Notes under the pieces: generated by a model | Databases searched by the model: none | Seen by the model: only the letters and a program-made list of their open reading frames with translations | What the model was told of the DNA's origin: nothing | Program-made: the position numbers and the translations under genes | Shown here: positions 1 through 7,515 of the stretch, piece by piece | How the letters are laid out: the number at the start of each line of letters is the position of its first letter | Numbering within the stretch: position 1 is the stretch's first letter | Assembly (NCBI GenBank): GCA_001970955.1 | Contig: MPUH01001141.1 | Span: 1 to 23,076 of the forward strand | From: Stentor coeruleus | Taxonomy: Eukaryota; Ciliophora; Heterotrichea; Heterotrichida; Stentoridae | Direction of reading: 5' to 3' | Length of the DNA: 23,076 nt

Positions 1-471
1 GATCATAATATATCAAGTTTTAAGGCAGTTAGTATAACAATTTTTACAATTACTTCGATTATTAATACTATTGTTATGATGAATCTTCTGATTTCTATTA
101 TTGGAGATACTTTTGATAGAGTACAACAAGGTATTGCTGTGGCTGACCTTAAACAACTTAGTTATATGATATATGAAATTGAGTCTTTAATGTTTTGGAA
201 TAGAAATAGGAAAGATGCAATTTATATGCAAAAACTTTGTCTTAAACATGGGGATAAAGATGAGGGTTTTACATGGGATGGAAAATTGAGAGAGATCAAA
301 AACGCAATTTCTGCTTCTAGTGCTAAAATTGAAGCAAGAGCTAAAAAAGATTCAGAAACAACTAATGGAAACATTAAAATAGTTATGGAGAAAATAGAAG
401 TTATGCAAAAGAATTATGAAATATTGAATGGAAATATGAATAAAATTCTCAAAAAATTAGATATAGCTTAA
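1..471 (+). CDS. TRP/polycystin-like cation channel, C-terminal fragment
   Basis: The reading frame is open from base 1, so the gene is cut at its 5' end by the window edge; the ATG pair at 76-81 is internal. The first ~40 residues form a hydrophobic helix followed by MMNLLISIIGDTFDRVQ. This closely resembles the end of the S6 pore helix and the following TRP-box-like stretch of TRP/polycystin/Ion_trans channels, where NLLIAIMGDTFDRV-type sequences are typical. After it comes a ~110-residue hydrophilic cytoplasmic tail, with a probable coiled coil in the last ~45 residues that could support oligomerisation. The pore loop and voltage-sensor region are not in the window, so ion selectivity cannot be judged. 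The gene ends at TAA and converges on the next gene. Family assignment is fairly good; the exact subfamily is open. Confidence 0.72.
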   Translation, partial: DHNISSFKAVSITIFTITSIINTIVMMNLLISIIGDTFDRVQQGIAVADLKQLSYMIYEIESLMFWNRNRKDAIYMQKLCLKHGDKDEGFTWDGKLREIKNAISASSAKIEARAKKDSETTNGNIKIVMEKIEVMQKNYEILNGNMNKILKKLDIA

Positions 472-847
472 AAGTAGTAATTTAGCTTATAAAATTAATC
501 ATCTTGCTTCATTTTAAGGTGCAGGCTAAGATAAAATATATGCTAAAAATAGTTTTTATGTTAAATTTTTTTTATAATTTTAGTTGCTTAGTTGCTTTTA
601 ATAATAATAATTGATGAACTAGATTTATAATAGCAATTTAATGACAGTAATTAAGATTTAGTTGAAGGCTTAGATTAATTTAATAATTGAATATTTGTAA
701 TAAAAACAATATATTCAAATTTTTTCATCAAAAAAAAATTTCAAATAAGATTAAAAAATCTTTGGTTCCTATGTGAACGTTATACAAAAAAGTCTAATAT
801 CAAAAACATATACATATCTAATTAAAAAATAGTTAAAAGTGTTTTGC
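472..847. other. Convergent intergenic region, 376 bp
   Basis: This is AT-rich sequence between the 3' end of the channel gene (+) and the 3' end of the first zinc-finger/coiled-coil gene (-). It holds short A and T runs and no open frame with coding character. No RNA gene, terminator hairpin or repeat of note was seen. Confidence 0.6.
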
Positions 848-2398
848 TTATAAGTTTTTCGGTATCGTTAATAAAAGTGATGGATTACTCTTTATACTTG
901 TTAATGATTTAGATAATGTTTCTATTGATTCTCTTAGTTTCAAATACAAAGGATCCTGAAATTCCATTTTTTCTTTACTCAAATTAAGTTCTGGGGTTTT
1001 TTTAATTACTTTTTCTGATCTTTCCCCATTAATTTTTGAACTCCGTTTTTTCTTTTTTATTGATGAATGATTAGAGCTTTTGCCGTCTTGAGGAAACTGT
1101 GATTCAACTGTACTTGCATTAGCTGTAGCCCTTGGACTGATTCCAGGGATTATGATTTCGCCTTGCTTTCTTAAATTTTTTTCTTCGTAATGGGATGAAA
1201 TTTCTAGCAAATCGTGCACTAAAGGCATAAATTCCCAATGTCTCTCTAAAGCCCTTTTATAAAAAATCATAGCATGCGCAAAATCCGCTACAGTCTTTAA
1301 ACTCTCTAAATTCACTGAATGCGCTGAATGCACTAAATGCAATAAATGCGCTAAACCCATTAAATGCAATAAACGCGCTAAATTCATAGAATGCATTGAA
1401 TGCCCTGAATGCTCTGAATGCTCTAAATGCGCTAAATACTCTAAATACGCTAAATACGCTGAACTCTCTTCTTGCGTTTTTTTATAGATTCTTCTCAAGC
1501 CATCATTAGCATCATCTTCTCCTTCATAAGTCATAGAACTCATTTCCTTATCAAAATCCTTTTTGAAAGATAAAGGCAATTTCGGACTTTTGGGATTTTT
1601 TTTCTCATGATTTTTTTCAATGAGATCATAAACGGCATGATTAAGCCTATTTCCATTTTCACCTGGATGTTTATGTGATGAATATTTTAGCAGTTTTTTT
1701 AAAAGTTTATCTGTACTTTCTATATTTATTTTTTTATATGTAGATTTTTCATCTTCTGATTCTTTGATTTTTTTTTCACATTCCTCAAACTTTTTTTTAT
1801 ATGTAGATAGTTCAGCTTCTAATTTTTTGATTTTTTTTTCGCATTCCTCAAACTTTTTTTTATAATAATTAGCTTCTTTTTCAGCATTTTTTAGTTTATC
1901 ATAATCAATTTCTATATATTTTTTACTTTTTAGTTTAACAATATTAGAATTTTTATTCATCCTTGACTGATTTAGAGAATTGGTATCTAAACTTAATAGT
2001 TTCTTTGTAGTAGCACAGAATTTTTGTTTAATATTCTCATCTTCTTTATATTCCCTTGCCCATTTGGCTATTTTATCTGCTCGATCATAATCTTCACTTA
2101 AAATTGACACTTTTGCCTCGTTTTTCTTATCATAAATAATCTTAAAATTTATATTTTCACAGGCATTGATTTCATTTATCATAAATCTAGAGAGTTTTTC
2201 GCTTTTAACAGATAGTTCTCTTAAAGCATTTTGATTATGCTCTATTTTATCTGCTTTAAATTTTTCATCAATAGGTATAGCAGGACAACTTTTTTCAAGG
2301 TTATGCCTCTTATAATGAACTTTGCAATATTTTTTTTTGCAATAACATTTCCAAGTAGCTTTTTTTTCGCAATCAGAACCTCCACATTGAAATTCCAT
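848..2398 (-). CDS. Zinc-finger coiled-coil protein with tripeptide repeat (paralogue A)
   Basis: The function is not recognised. The frame is open to an ATG at 2419, but the ATG at 2398 is preferred because the product (516 aa) then starts MEFQCGG, matching the MELQFVC start of the neighbouring paralogue. The N-terminus has a compact Cys/His cluster (C5, C10, C18, C20, C25, H28, H32) resembling small HIT/AN1/B-box-like zinc-binding folds. Roughly residues 160-230 form a coiled coil containing two near-identical 21-residue (three-heptad) units starting YKKKFEECEKKIK. Residues ~314-367 are 18 consecutive tripeptides of the form x-H/Y-L/S, encoded by a 9-nt minisatellite. The C-terminal part is Ser/Lys-rich and probably disordered. 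Its neighbour shares the same N-terminal architecture and strand, which suggests an old tandem duplication. It ends with TAA. Confidence 0.75.
   Translation of the reverse strand: MEFQCGGSDCEKKATWKCYCKKKYCKVHYKRHNLEKSCPAIPIDEKFKADKIEHNQNALRELSVKSEKLSRFMINEINACENINFKIIYDKKNEAKVSILSEDYDRADKIAKWAREYKEDENIKQKFCATTKKLLSLDTNSLNQSRMNKNSNIVKLKSKKYIEIDYDKLKNAEKEANYYKKKFEECEKKIKKLEAELSTYKKKFEECEKKIKESEDEKSTYKKINIESTDKLLKKLLKYSSHKHPGENGNRLNHAVYDLIEKNHEKKNPKSPKLPLSFKKDFDKEMSSMTYEGEDDANDGLRRIYKKTQEESSAYLAYLEYLAHLEHSEHSGHSMHSMNLARLLHLMGLAHLLHLVHSAHSVNLESLKTVADFAHAMIFYKRALERHWEFMPLVHDLLEISSHYEEKNLRKQGEIIIPGISPRATANASTVESQFPQDGKSSNHSSIKKKKRSSKINGERSEKVIKKTPELNLSKEKMEFQDPLYLKLRESIETLSKSLTSIKSNPSLLLTIPKNL
1298..1459 (-). 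repeat. 9-nt coding minisatellite, 18 units
   Basis: Eighteen contiguous 9-nt units (162 bp) show the plus-strand consensus taaatgcgc/tgaatgctc with many point differences. On the minus strand each unit encodes a tripeptide: AYL AYL EYL AHL EHS EHS GHS MHS and so on to VNL ESL. The frame is never broken. Confidence 0.9.
1739..1864 (-). repeat. 63-nt tandem duplication in coiled coil
   Basis: Two adjacent 63-nt units encode YKKKFEECEKKIKKLEAEL.. and YKKKFEECEKKIKESEDEK.., 21 residues or exactly three heptads each. The duplication keeps the coiled-coil register. A third, degenerate start (YKKINIES) follows. Confidence 0.85.
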
Positions 2399-3272
2399 AG
2401 TTAAATTATAAAATATCATTTGATAAAAAGTTTCTTATTAGGCTAAGCTACCTGAATGAGATGATTAAGGAAATTTTCCTTTAAATTTGAAATATCAAAG
2501 GAAATAACTATGATGTAAAGATTTCTATCTAAATCTATTCTCTTAAAGGCTTATATATATAATTCTACAATTACATAACTTATAAAAGACAGAATTCTTT
2601 GACAAATTCTTTAGCTAAGAAACAATATTAATAAAAGTGCTAATACTTGTTCTATTCATCTAAGCCCTAAATTTAAGTTTAGATTCCATAATAACTAACT
2701 TTTACACTATCAAACCTAGCGACATCAAATTATTTTTCAATCAGTCAACCAAAATATTACTATAATCAAAAAGATCCTAATTTCTCATTTTACATCGTCA
2801 ATCTTATAATAACTTTCCAAAAACACAAACTATAAAAACAGCATCGAAATAAAAATCCCTCATGATTACTAAAGTTCACTTTGTATAAAAATATTTTAAT
2901 CTCAGTAGTTTGATTTACTGATTCTAACTCATATTTCTAAACTTTTACATAATTTATCAACATTATCTGTATTCCTCTCAAGAAATTGACAAAATATATG
3001 AGAATTATAAACTAAGGGTATAATATTCTAAATAAAAAAGTTTTTAACATTATACTATAAATCACTCTAAATACTTTAAAATACTTGTTACTAATACACA
3101 TACCAACACAGTTAAAAGCTTATCAAATACTATTAAATCCAAGAAAATAGAGCAAAAAATATTAATGATTTCTTGATAAAATTTATATGGTCAGATATTA
3201 TCCAAAAAAAACACATAATTTTTTGACGAATAAATATTTAAGAGTCACAAATAATTATTAGTTTAAAAATGA
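2399..3272. other. Intergenic region between tandem paralogues, ~870 bp
   Basis: This lies between the 5' end of paralogue A and the 3' end of paralogue B, both on the minus strand. The part from ~2640 to ~3150 is C-rich and G-poor on the plus strand, which fits the composition of 3' flanks elsewhere in the window (G-rich on the mRNA strand). All frames are short and lack coding character. No RNA gene or mobile element is visible. Confidence 0.55.
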
Positions 3273-4541
3273 TTATAAAGTTTGAATATTTTTTGTAATA
3301 GCATCAGAGGTAGAAAAAGTATATTTAGAATTTTTGGTAAATAATCTATTTTCTGTAATAGTATTAGAGGTAGAAAAAGTGTATTTAGAATTTTTGATAA
3401 ATGACCTATTTGATAGAGTTATATTTGATTCTTTTATATCATCATAAAAACAACTATCATTTTCTCCATGTAAACCTTTTATAATTTCTTTGTTAGAACT
3501 TATATAAATGGACTCTCTGAAATCTGAAGAGTAAGATTCTATTGCCCCTATTCCTAAGTCATTAATAAAAGTGCTATTTTTTTCTATTTCACTTTTATCT
3601 TTTGATTCGTTTTTTTCTGTGTATTCATCAGGCCATCCACTGAAGGGATTAATTATTTTAGTAGGTAGAGAATTAAAATTTTCTTCTTTATTTTCCTTAG
3701 TATTAGATTTATCAAGGCTATTCTCATGATTAAAAAATATTTTTTCACTGTGATCACTATTTTTTAACTTTTTTTTAAAACATTCTTCTATCTTCTCTTT
3801 ATTTTCAATATCCATTTTATAAGACTTTTTTTTTGATAAGCTATTTGGTTTCTCTTTTTTTGATAATACTTTGCTAGCAACTAGTTTATCATAGATTTTT
3901 GTATTTTTTTCATTTGTTTCTAACATGTGTATTATTTTTTGAATCAAGTCCTCATATTTTTTAATTTCTCTTGCATCTTCTTGCATTTTTTTTTTATAGT
4001 TTATAATCTCATTTTCAGAGTCTTTAAGCTTCTTATAAAGATTATCCAATACAATAGAGTGTTCAAGTTTTAATTTATCAAACTTTTTTTTATAAATTTC
4101 TAATGAACTATTGATATTTTTATTACCTTTAATTAATTCATAATATTTCTCTTTCATTTCGTGGTCATTAATTTTCCAATTTTCTAGTTCTTTTTTCAAA
4201 TTTTCTATCATTTCATATTGGCTTTTATTATTTTGATTCAATTCTTTAATATATTCTTTGTATTTTACAATTTGTTTTTCATTAGCTTTATAAAGTTGCT
4301 CGTATTTTTTAAATTCTTCAACTGAGTTTGATAATGTTTTGCGAAGATCTTCTATATTTAATGACTCAGGTTGATTAAGTATTCCAATATATTTTGATAG
4401 ATTTTCTATTAAATTTGATAGATTTCCAGATAACACTTCTGATGGTTTTTCAGCATGATGTGAACAAAATTGTTGTTTGCATAATGAACATTTATAATCA
4501 GCTTTATTTTGGCAAGAAAAGCATACAAACTGTAATTCCAT
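3273..4541 (-). CDS. Zinc-finger coiled-coil protein (paralogue B)
   Basis: The function is not recognised. The 422-aa product begins MELQFVCFSCQNKADYKC and carries a compact zinc-binding motif: C7-x2-C10-x7-C18-x2-C21-x4-C26-x-H28-H29. This spacing is close to HIT-type zinc fingers, which mediate protein contacts in several nuclear complexes; the last Cys position is occupied by His. Residues ~60-225 are a long Lys/Glu-rich coiled coil, followed by a Ser/Asn-rich, probably disordered tail. The last ~45 residues contain a 20-residue tandem duplication built on KNSKYTFSTS. The N-terminal motif and the coiled coil match paralogue A, but the tripeptide tract of A is absent. It ends with TAA. Confidence 0.77.
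   Translation of the reverse strand: MELQFVCFSCQNKADYKCSLCKQQFCSHHAEKPSEVLSGNLSNLIENLSKYIGILNQPESLNIEDLRKTLSNSVEEFKKYEQLYKANEKQIVKYKEYIKELNQNNKSQYEMIENLKKELENWKINDHEMKEKYYELIKGNKNINSSLEIYKKKFDKLKLEHSIVLDNLYKKLKDSENEIINYKKKMQEDAREIKKYEDLIQKIIHMLETNEKNTKIYDKLVASKVLSKKEKPNSLSKKKSYKMDIENKEKIEECFKKKLKNSDHSEKIFFNHENSLDKSNTKENKEENFNSLPTKIINPFSGWPDEYTEKNESKDKSEIEKNSTFINDLGIGAIESYSSDFRESIYISSNKEIIKGLHGENDSCFYDDIKESNITLSNRSFIKNSKYTFSTSNTITENRLFTKNSKYTFSTSDAITKNIQTL
3291..3410 (-). repeat. 60-nt tandem duplication at C-terminus
   Basis: Two adjacent 60-nt units (3291-3350 and 3351-3410) differ at a handful of positions. Each encodes a 20-residue segment containing KNSKYTFSTS. The period is in frame with the gene. 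Confidence 0.88.
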
Positions 4542-5666
4542 TATTTGTAATATGTTTTATATACAATTTATAATTATATTAAACTTATAGAATAATACAT
4601 ATTAGAAAATTAAAAACTTTAAACGATTATATCTGCTGAAAGGACACTTTGAATTAAAATAGGAACAATTCGAAAGCTGAAAAGTTTTAAATAAGATTTA
4701 GATTTTATTCTATAATTTGAATATGACGCTTAGTTTTTTTGACTTTAGTTTATTTAGGTAAAATTTAGATGATTAAGATTATAAAAGTTATAAAAGTTAT
4801 TTTGAGCTAAAAGCTTGATTTAACTAAAGGATTTACTTGAAACTTTGTTTGTATTTTGTTGTGGTAGCTTAGATGTTTATATAAAGTTTTTATAAATATT
4901 GTTTTAGATACTAAATTTAGATTTCAAGTTTTTTTGATACTAATTCAAGTTTATTCGACTCTAATTCAAGTTTATTTGACTCTAATTCAAGGTTATTTTA
5001 CTCTAATTCAAGTTTTATAATGATTTCAAAGTTGTTTCACTTAGTAAACAGATATCAAAGGCTAACATATTTTATTATAAGAGATGTAAAAACATCAAAA
5101 AACTCAATTGAAAATCAACCTTTTCTCCAAAACCTAATCTTTACACTGCAATACTTCCTAACTTAAATATTTTTAAAATATAAAAAACTTTTATTAGCCC
5201 TTGCAAGGACATCAGGTAGCAGCAAGACAACTTTTCTAGCATTTCAGCTATATACCTTCCTCTAAATCTTTGAATTCCCAACATCCTCAACAGCTCTTAC
5301 CAAAAAAACCAAACAATATCCATGAAAAACGCACAATTTCCTAACCCATAAAGCATCATAACTCAAATTCAAAAAAGCAAGTTCATAAAATTGATCCAAT
5401 CATAAAATCTTTCCAGAACTATATTTCCTACTATAAAACTCTCCTAAACTTTCAAAAAAAAATCTATTTTCTCAATAAAACTACAAAAATCCACACAAAA
5501 TCTTCACATTTCCTAAAAATTTCTCATTACAAAGTAAAAAAATCCTAAAAAGTTTCTCAATTACCAGCCTCATCAATTGCAACAACAACAAAAAACTAAA
5601 CCTTTAAAATGCATCAAAAACTATCCCAAGACACACCCTAATAATATCATTTATTATAAAATTAAT
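4542..5666. other. Divergent intergenic region with composition switch
   Basis: About 1.1 kb separates the start of paralogue B (-) from the start of the DHHC gene (+), so it must hold both promoters. On the plus strand 4542-~5060 is G- and T-rich, while ~5085-5570 is C- and A-rich; I counted 17 C against 2 G in 5101-5160. The switch lies near 5085. A 21-nt minisatellite occupies 4923-5012. The stretch 5577-5666 is open in frame with the DHHC gene but has no in-frame ATG. No TATA-like element can be singled out in such AT-rich DNA. Confidence 0.6.
4923..5012. repeat. 21-nt intergenic minisatellite
   Basis: Four units of 21 nt (starting at 4923, 4944, 4965 and 4986) follow the pattern ttcaagtttattngactctaa, with a partial fifth copy from 5007. 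Units differ by one to a few bases. It lies in non-coding DNA between divergent genes. Confidence 0.85.
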
Positions 5667-6212
5667 ATGGAACCTTGTAGCAAAATACAAGTCAAACAGC
5701 CTTCAGGATTTTTCAAACTTGGTAACACTTACTGTTTATCAATACAAGGAGAAGTTTACATATGTATTGGTCCTGATTGGCCATACAACTTTTGTTTAGG
5801 AAGTATTGTCTTTGGGGCAAACCTTTTTTTCTTATTAATCATGGCCCCACAAGTAGATATTCTTATGCAATATATAGGTTTATTTATCTATATGACATCA
5901 ATGATATCTTATATAATAACAGCATTAAAAAACCCAGGGATTATATTCAACCATTGGGAAATCGAGCTTGAAGAAACTAGTAATAATAAAAATTACTGTA
6001 AAGAATGTTCAGTTGTTATAGAAAAAGATAGTGAACATTGCTATGAATGTCAAGTTTGCATAAGAGGATATGATCATCATTGTCCACTTTCAGGTAAATG
6101 TATTGGTTCAGGAAATCTTATCCCTTTTTACATCTTTTTAGTTAGTATTTTCTGTGGGATTTTCTATGTTTTTATATGGATTTTCCTCGTTGCCGCAAGT
6201 AGGAGAGCATAA
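5667..6212 (+). CDS. DHHC-type protein S-acyltransferase, three-span form
   Basis: This is a predicted membrane enzyme that transfers palmitate to cysteines of target proteins. The first in-frame ATG is at 5667, giving 181 aa; the upstream open stretch starts only with TTG. Hydrophobic spans lie at roughly residues 41-63 and 70-90, followed by NPG, which resembles the DPG motif after TM2. The Cys-rich domain follows in order: YCKEC, HCYECQVC, DHHC, then KCIGSGN. The zinc-ligand Cys/His residues and the catalytic DHHC are intact. The usual DHHCPW Trp is Leu and the following N-C is K-C. A third hydrophobic span (IPFYIFLV..) follows, but the protein stops after ASRRA. The family normally has a fourth span and a TTxE motif, and both are missing. 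No 15-nt intron near the stop would extend the frame. Confidence 0.85.
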   Translation: MEPCSKIQVKQPSGFFKLGNTYCLSIQGEVYICIGPDWPYNFCLGSIVFGANLFFLLIMAPQVDILMQYIGLFIYMTSMISYIITALKNPGIIFNHWEIELEETSNNKNYCKECSVVIEKDSEHCYECQVCIRGYDHHCPLSGKCIGSGNLIPFYIFLVSIFCGIFYVFIWIFLVAASRRA

Positions 6213-6251
6213 TTTATTCTAAGATTATTTTTTTATTATATATTTATAATA

Positions 6252-7313
6252 TTAATGTTTTATTACCTTTTTGCTTAAATAGTTTGGAAAAACTCTAGTG
6301 TTTTTTGCATTGTTGGAATTGTACCTTTTTATTGGTGAAGGATTTTTCCCTCGGTCAACTTGTAAAGGTGGCAGGGTTTTTGTGATTTTCGGTATTTTTT
6401 TGGAGTTTTTTTGTTTTAAAAGCTTCATAAGCCATAAATCTTTAGATGCGGCAATTTCTTCAAATTTCACTGACTCTGAGGAATCGTCTTGGTTTTCGAT
6501 TTTCCAAAACTCACTTTCATCGATTTTTGAGTCTAAAAAAGGGGAAAATTTGTGATTTGATAAAGAATCGAGTTTTATTGCTGACTTCATAGGGCTTTTC
6601 ATAGGGCTTTTACTTAGCGAAATAGGTTGGTTTATTAGATTTTCTTGATTTTTGTACCCGACTAAAACTTTTAACTGGCGCATTTCAACTTTATAATCTT
6701 CAATAGTTTGCTCATGCTGTTTGATTGTAAGTTGAAGTTTTTCGATTTTTTTCATAGCTTTTTCTAACCCATTCTCATCTTCTTTACTAGTAATTGTTGA
6801 GTGTAATGATGATTTCAATACATTTTTCGCGATAACTGAAGCTAAAGGTCCTTTTGATTTGCTTGACAGATTTTTATTCTCAGGCTTCATATCTAAAAAC
6901 TTATCATCATAATTTGTATCCTGTTTAGTTTCTTCATTTTTACCATTCTCCTCAACACTTTTAAGTTTTTTAGGTAGTTTATCAGAAGAATAAACAACTT
7001 TCCCCATAATAACACAGTTAAACCAAGGAATAGTTTTAATTCCTAAAGTTTTCTTTAAAACTTGATCATCAGAAACTATAAAACATGATATTTTGATTTC
7101 TTGGTTTTGAACCCAAGACTTTACCCCTTCACTTTCTTCTAAGACTAAACCATAAACTTCACATTCATAGTCTTGTGTATTCGCTAAAGTTATTACTTTA
7201 AAAATTTCTTCACAGGTTGACTCATCTACAGTTATAAGCCAATTTATTCCTGTTGATAAACTGATGTTAGTTTTTTCATCAGTAAGTATAGACCGCAATG
7301 AGTTAAGTTCCAT
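6252..7313 (-). CDS. Thioredoxin-fold-like protein with coiled coil
   Basis: The protein has 353 aa. Residues ~20-110 look like a redoxin/thioredoxin-type fold: alternating hydrophobic strands (INWLITVD, YGLVLEE, KISCFIVSDD), then LGIKTIPWFNCVIMGKVVY. That last stretch resembles the conserved 'YGVxGxPTxFLI..G.IVY' region, with P96 at the cis-Pro position. There is no CxxC or peroxidatic Cys at the expected place, so any role is probably structural or binding rather than redox. Residues ~180-215 form a short coiled coil, followed by the duplicated motif KSPMKSPMK, which resembles proline-directed kinase sites. The C-terminus is basic (KKIPKITKTLPP.., KRYNSNNAK). The fold call is inferred from pattern only; the gene itself is convincing. 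Confidence 0.72.
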   Translation of the reverse strand: MELNSLRSILTDEKTNISLSTGINWLITVDESTCEEIFKVITLANTQDYECEVYGLVLEESEGVKSWVQNQEIKISCFIVSDDQVLKKTLGIKTIPWFNCVIMGKVVYSSDKLPKKLKSVEENGKNEETKQDTNYDDKFLDMKPENKNLSSKSKGPLASVIAKNVLKSSLHSTITSKEDENGLEKAMKKIEKLQLTIKQHEQTIEDYKVEMRQLKVLVGYKNQENLINQPISLSKSPMKSPMKSAIKLDSLSNHKFSPFLDSKIDESEFWKIENQDDSSESVKFEEIAASKDLWLMKLLKQKNSKKIPKITKTLPPLQVDRGKNPSPIKRYNSNNAKNTRVFPNYLSKKVIKH

Positions 7314-7515
7314 ATTAATATAGTTTATAGTCTGTGTGTTAAAATAATATGAAGTTTGGCGAGTTAAAAAGTTTTATAGAAGCGAAAAAACATTATTATA
7401 GTTTTACCTTAAAGCAAAACATTTCAATCCAAATAAAAAAAAAAAAATTTAAACTCTCGCACCCAAGGACATGAATTATTCTACTAAATCTAACCCTATA
7501 TCATTTCAATAAAGC

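Noticed and set aside
2464..2484. A near-palindrome aaggaaattttcctt as a regulatory hairpin
   Set aside because: It is imperfect, short and expected by chance in AT-rich DNA.
5577..5666. N-terminal Gln-rich extension of the DHHC protein
   Set aside because: It begins at TTG and has no in-frame ATG; its composition matches the C/A-rich leader DNA.
5667..7313. A redox or acylation gene cluster formed by the DHHC and thioredoxin-like genes
   Set aside because: The genes are convergent, functionally unrelated and share no regulatory feature; eukaryotic neighbours here show no operon logic.
7487..7500. A single ccctaa-like sequence as a telomeric or chromosome-breakage remnant
   Set aside because: There is one copy only, with no tandem array anywhere in the window.
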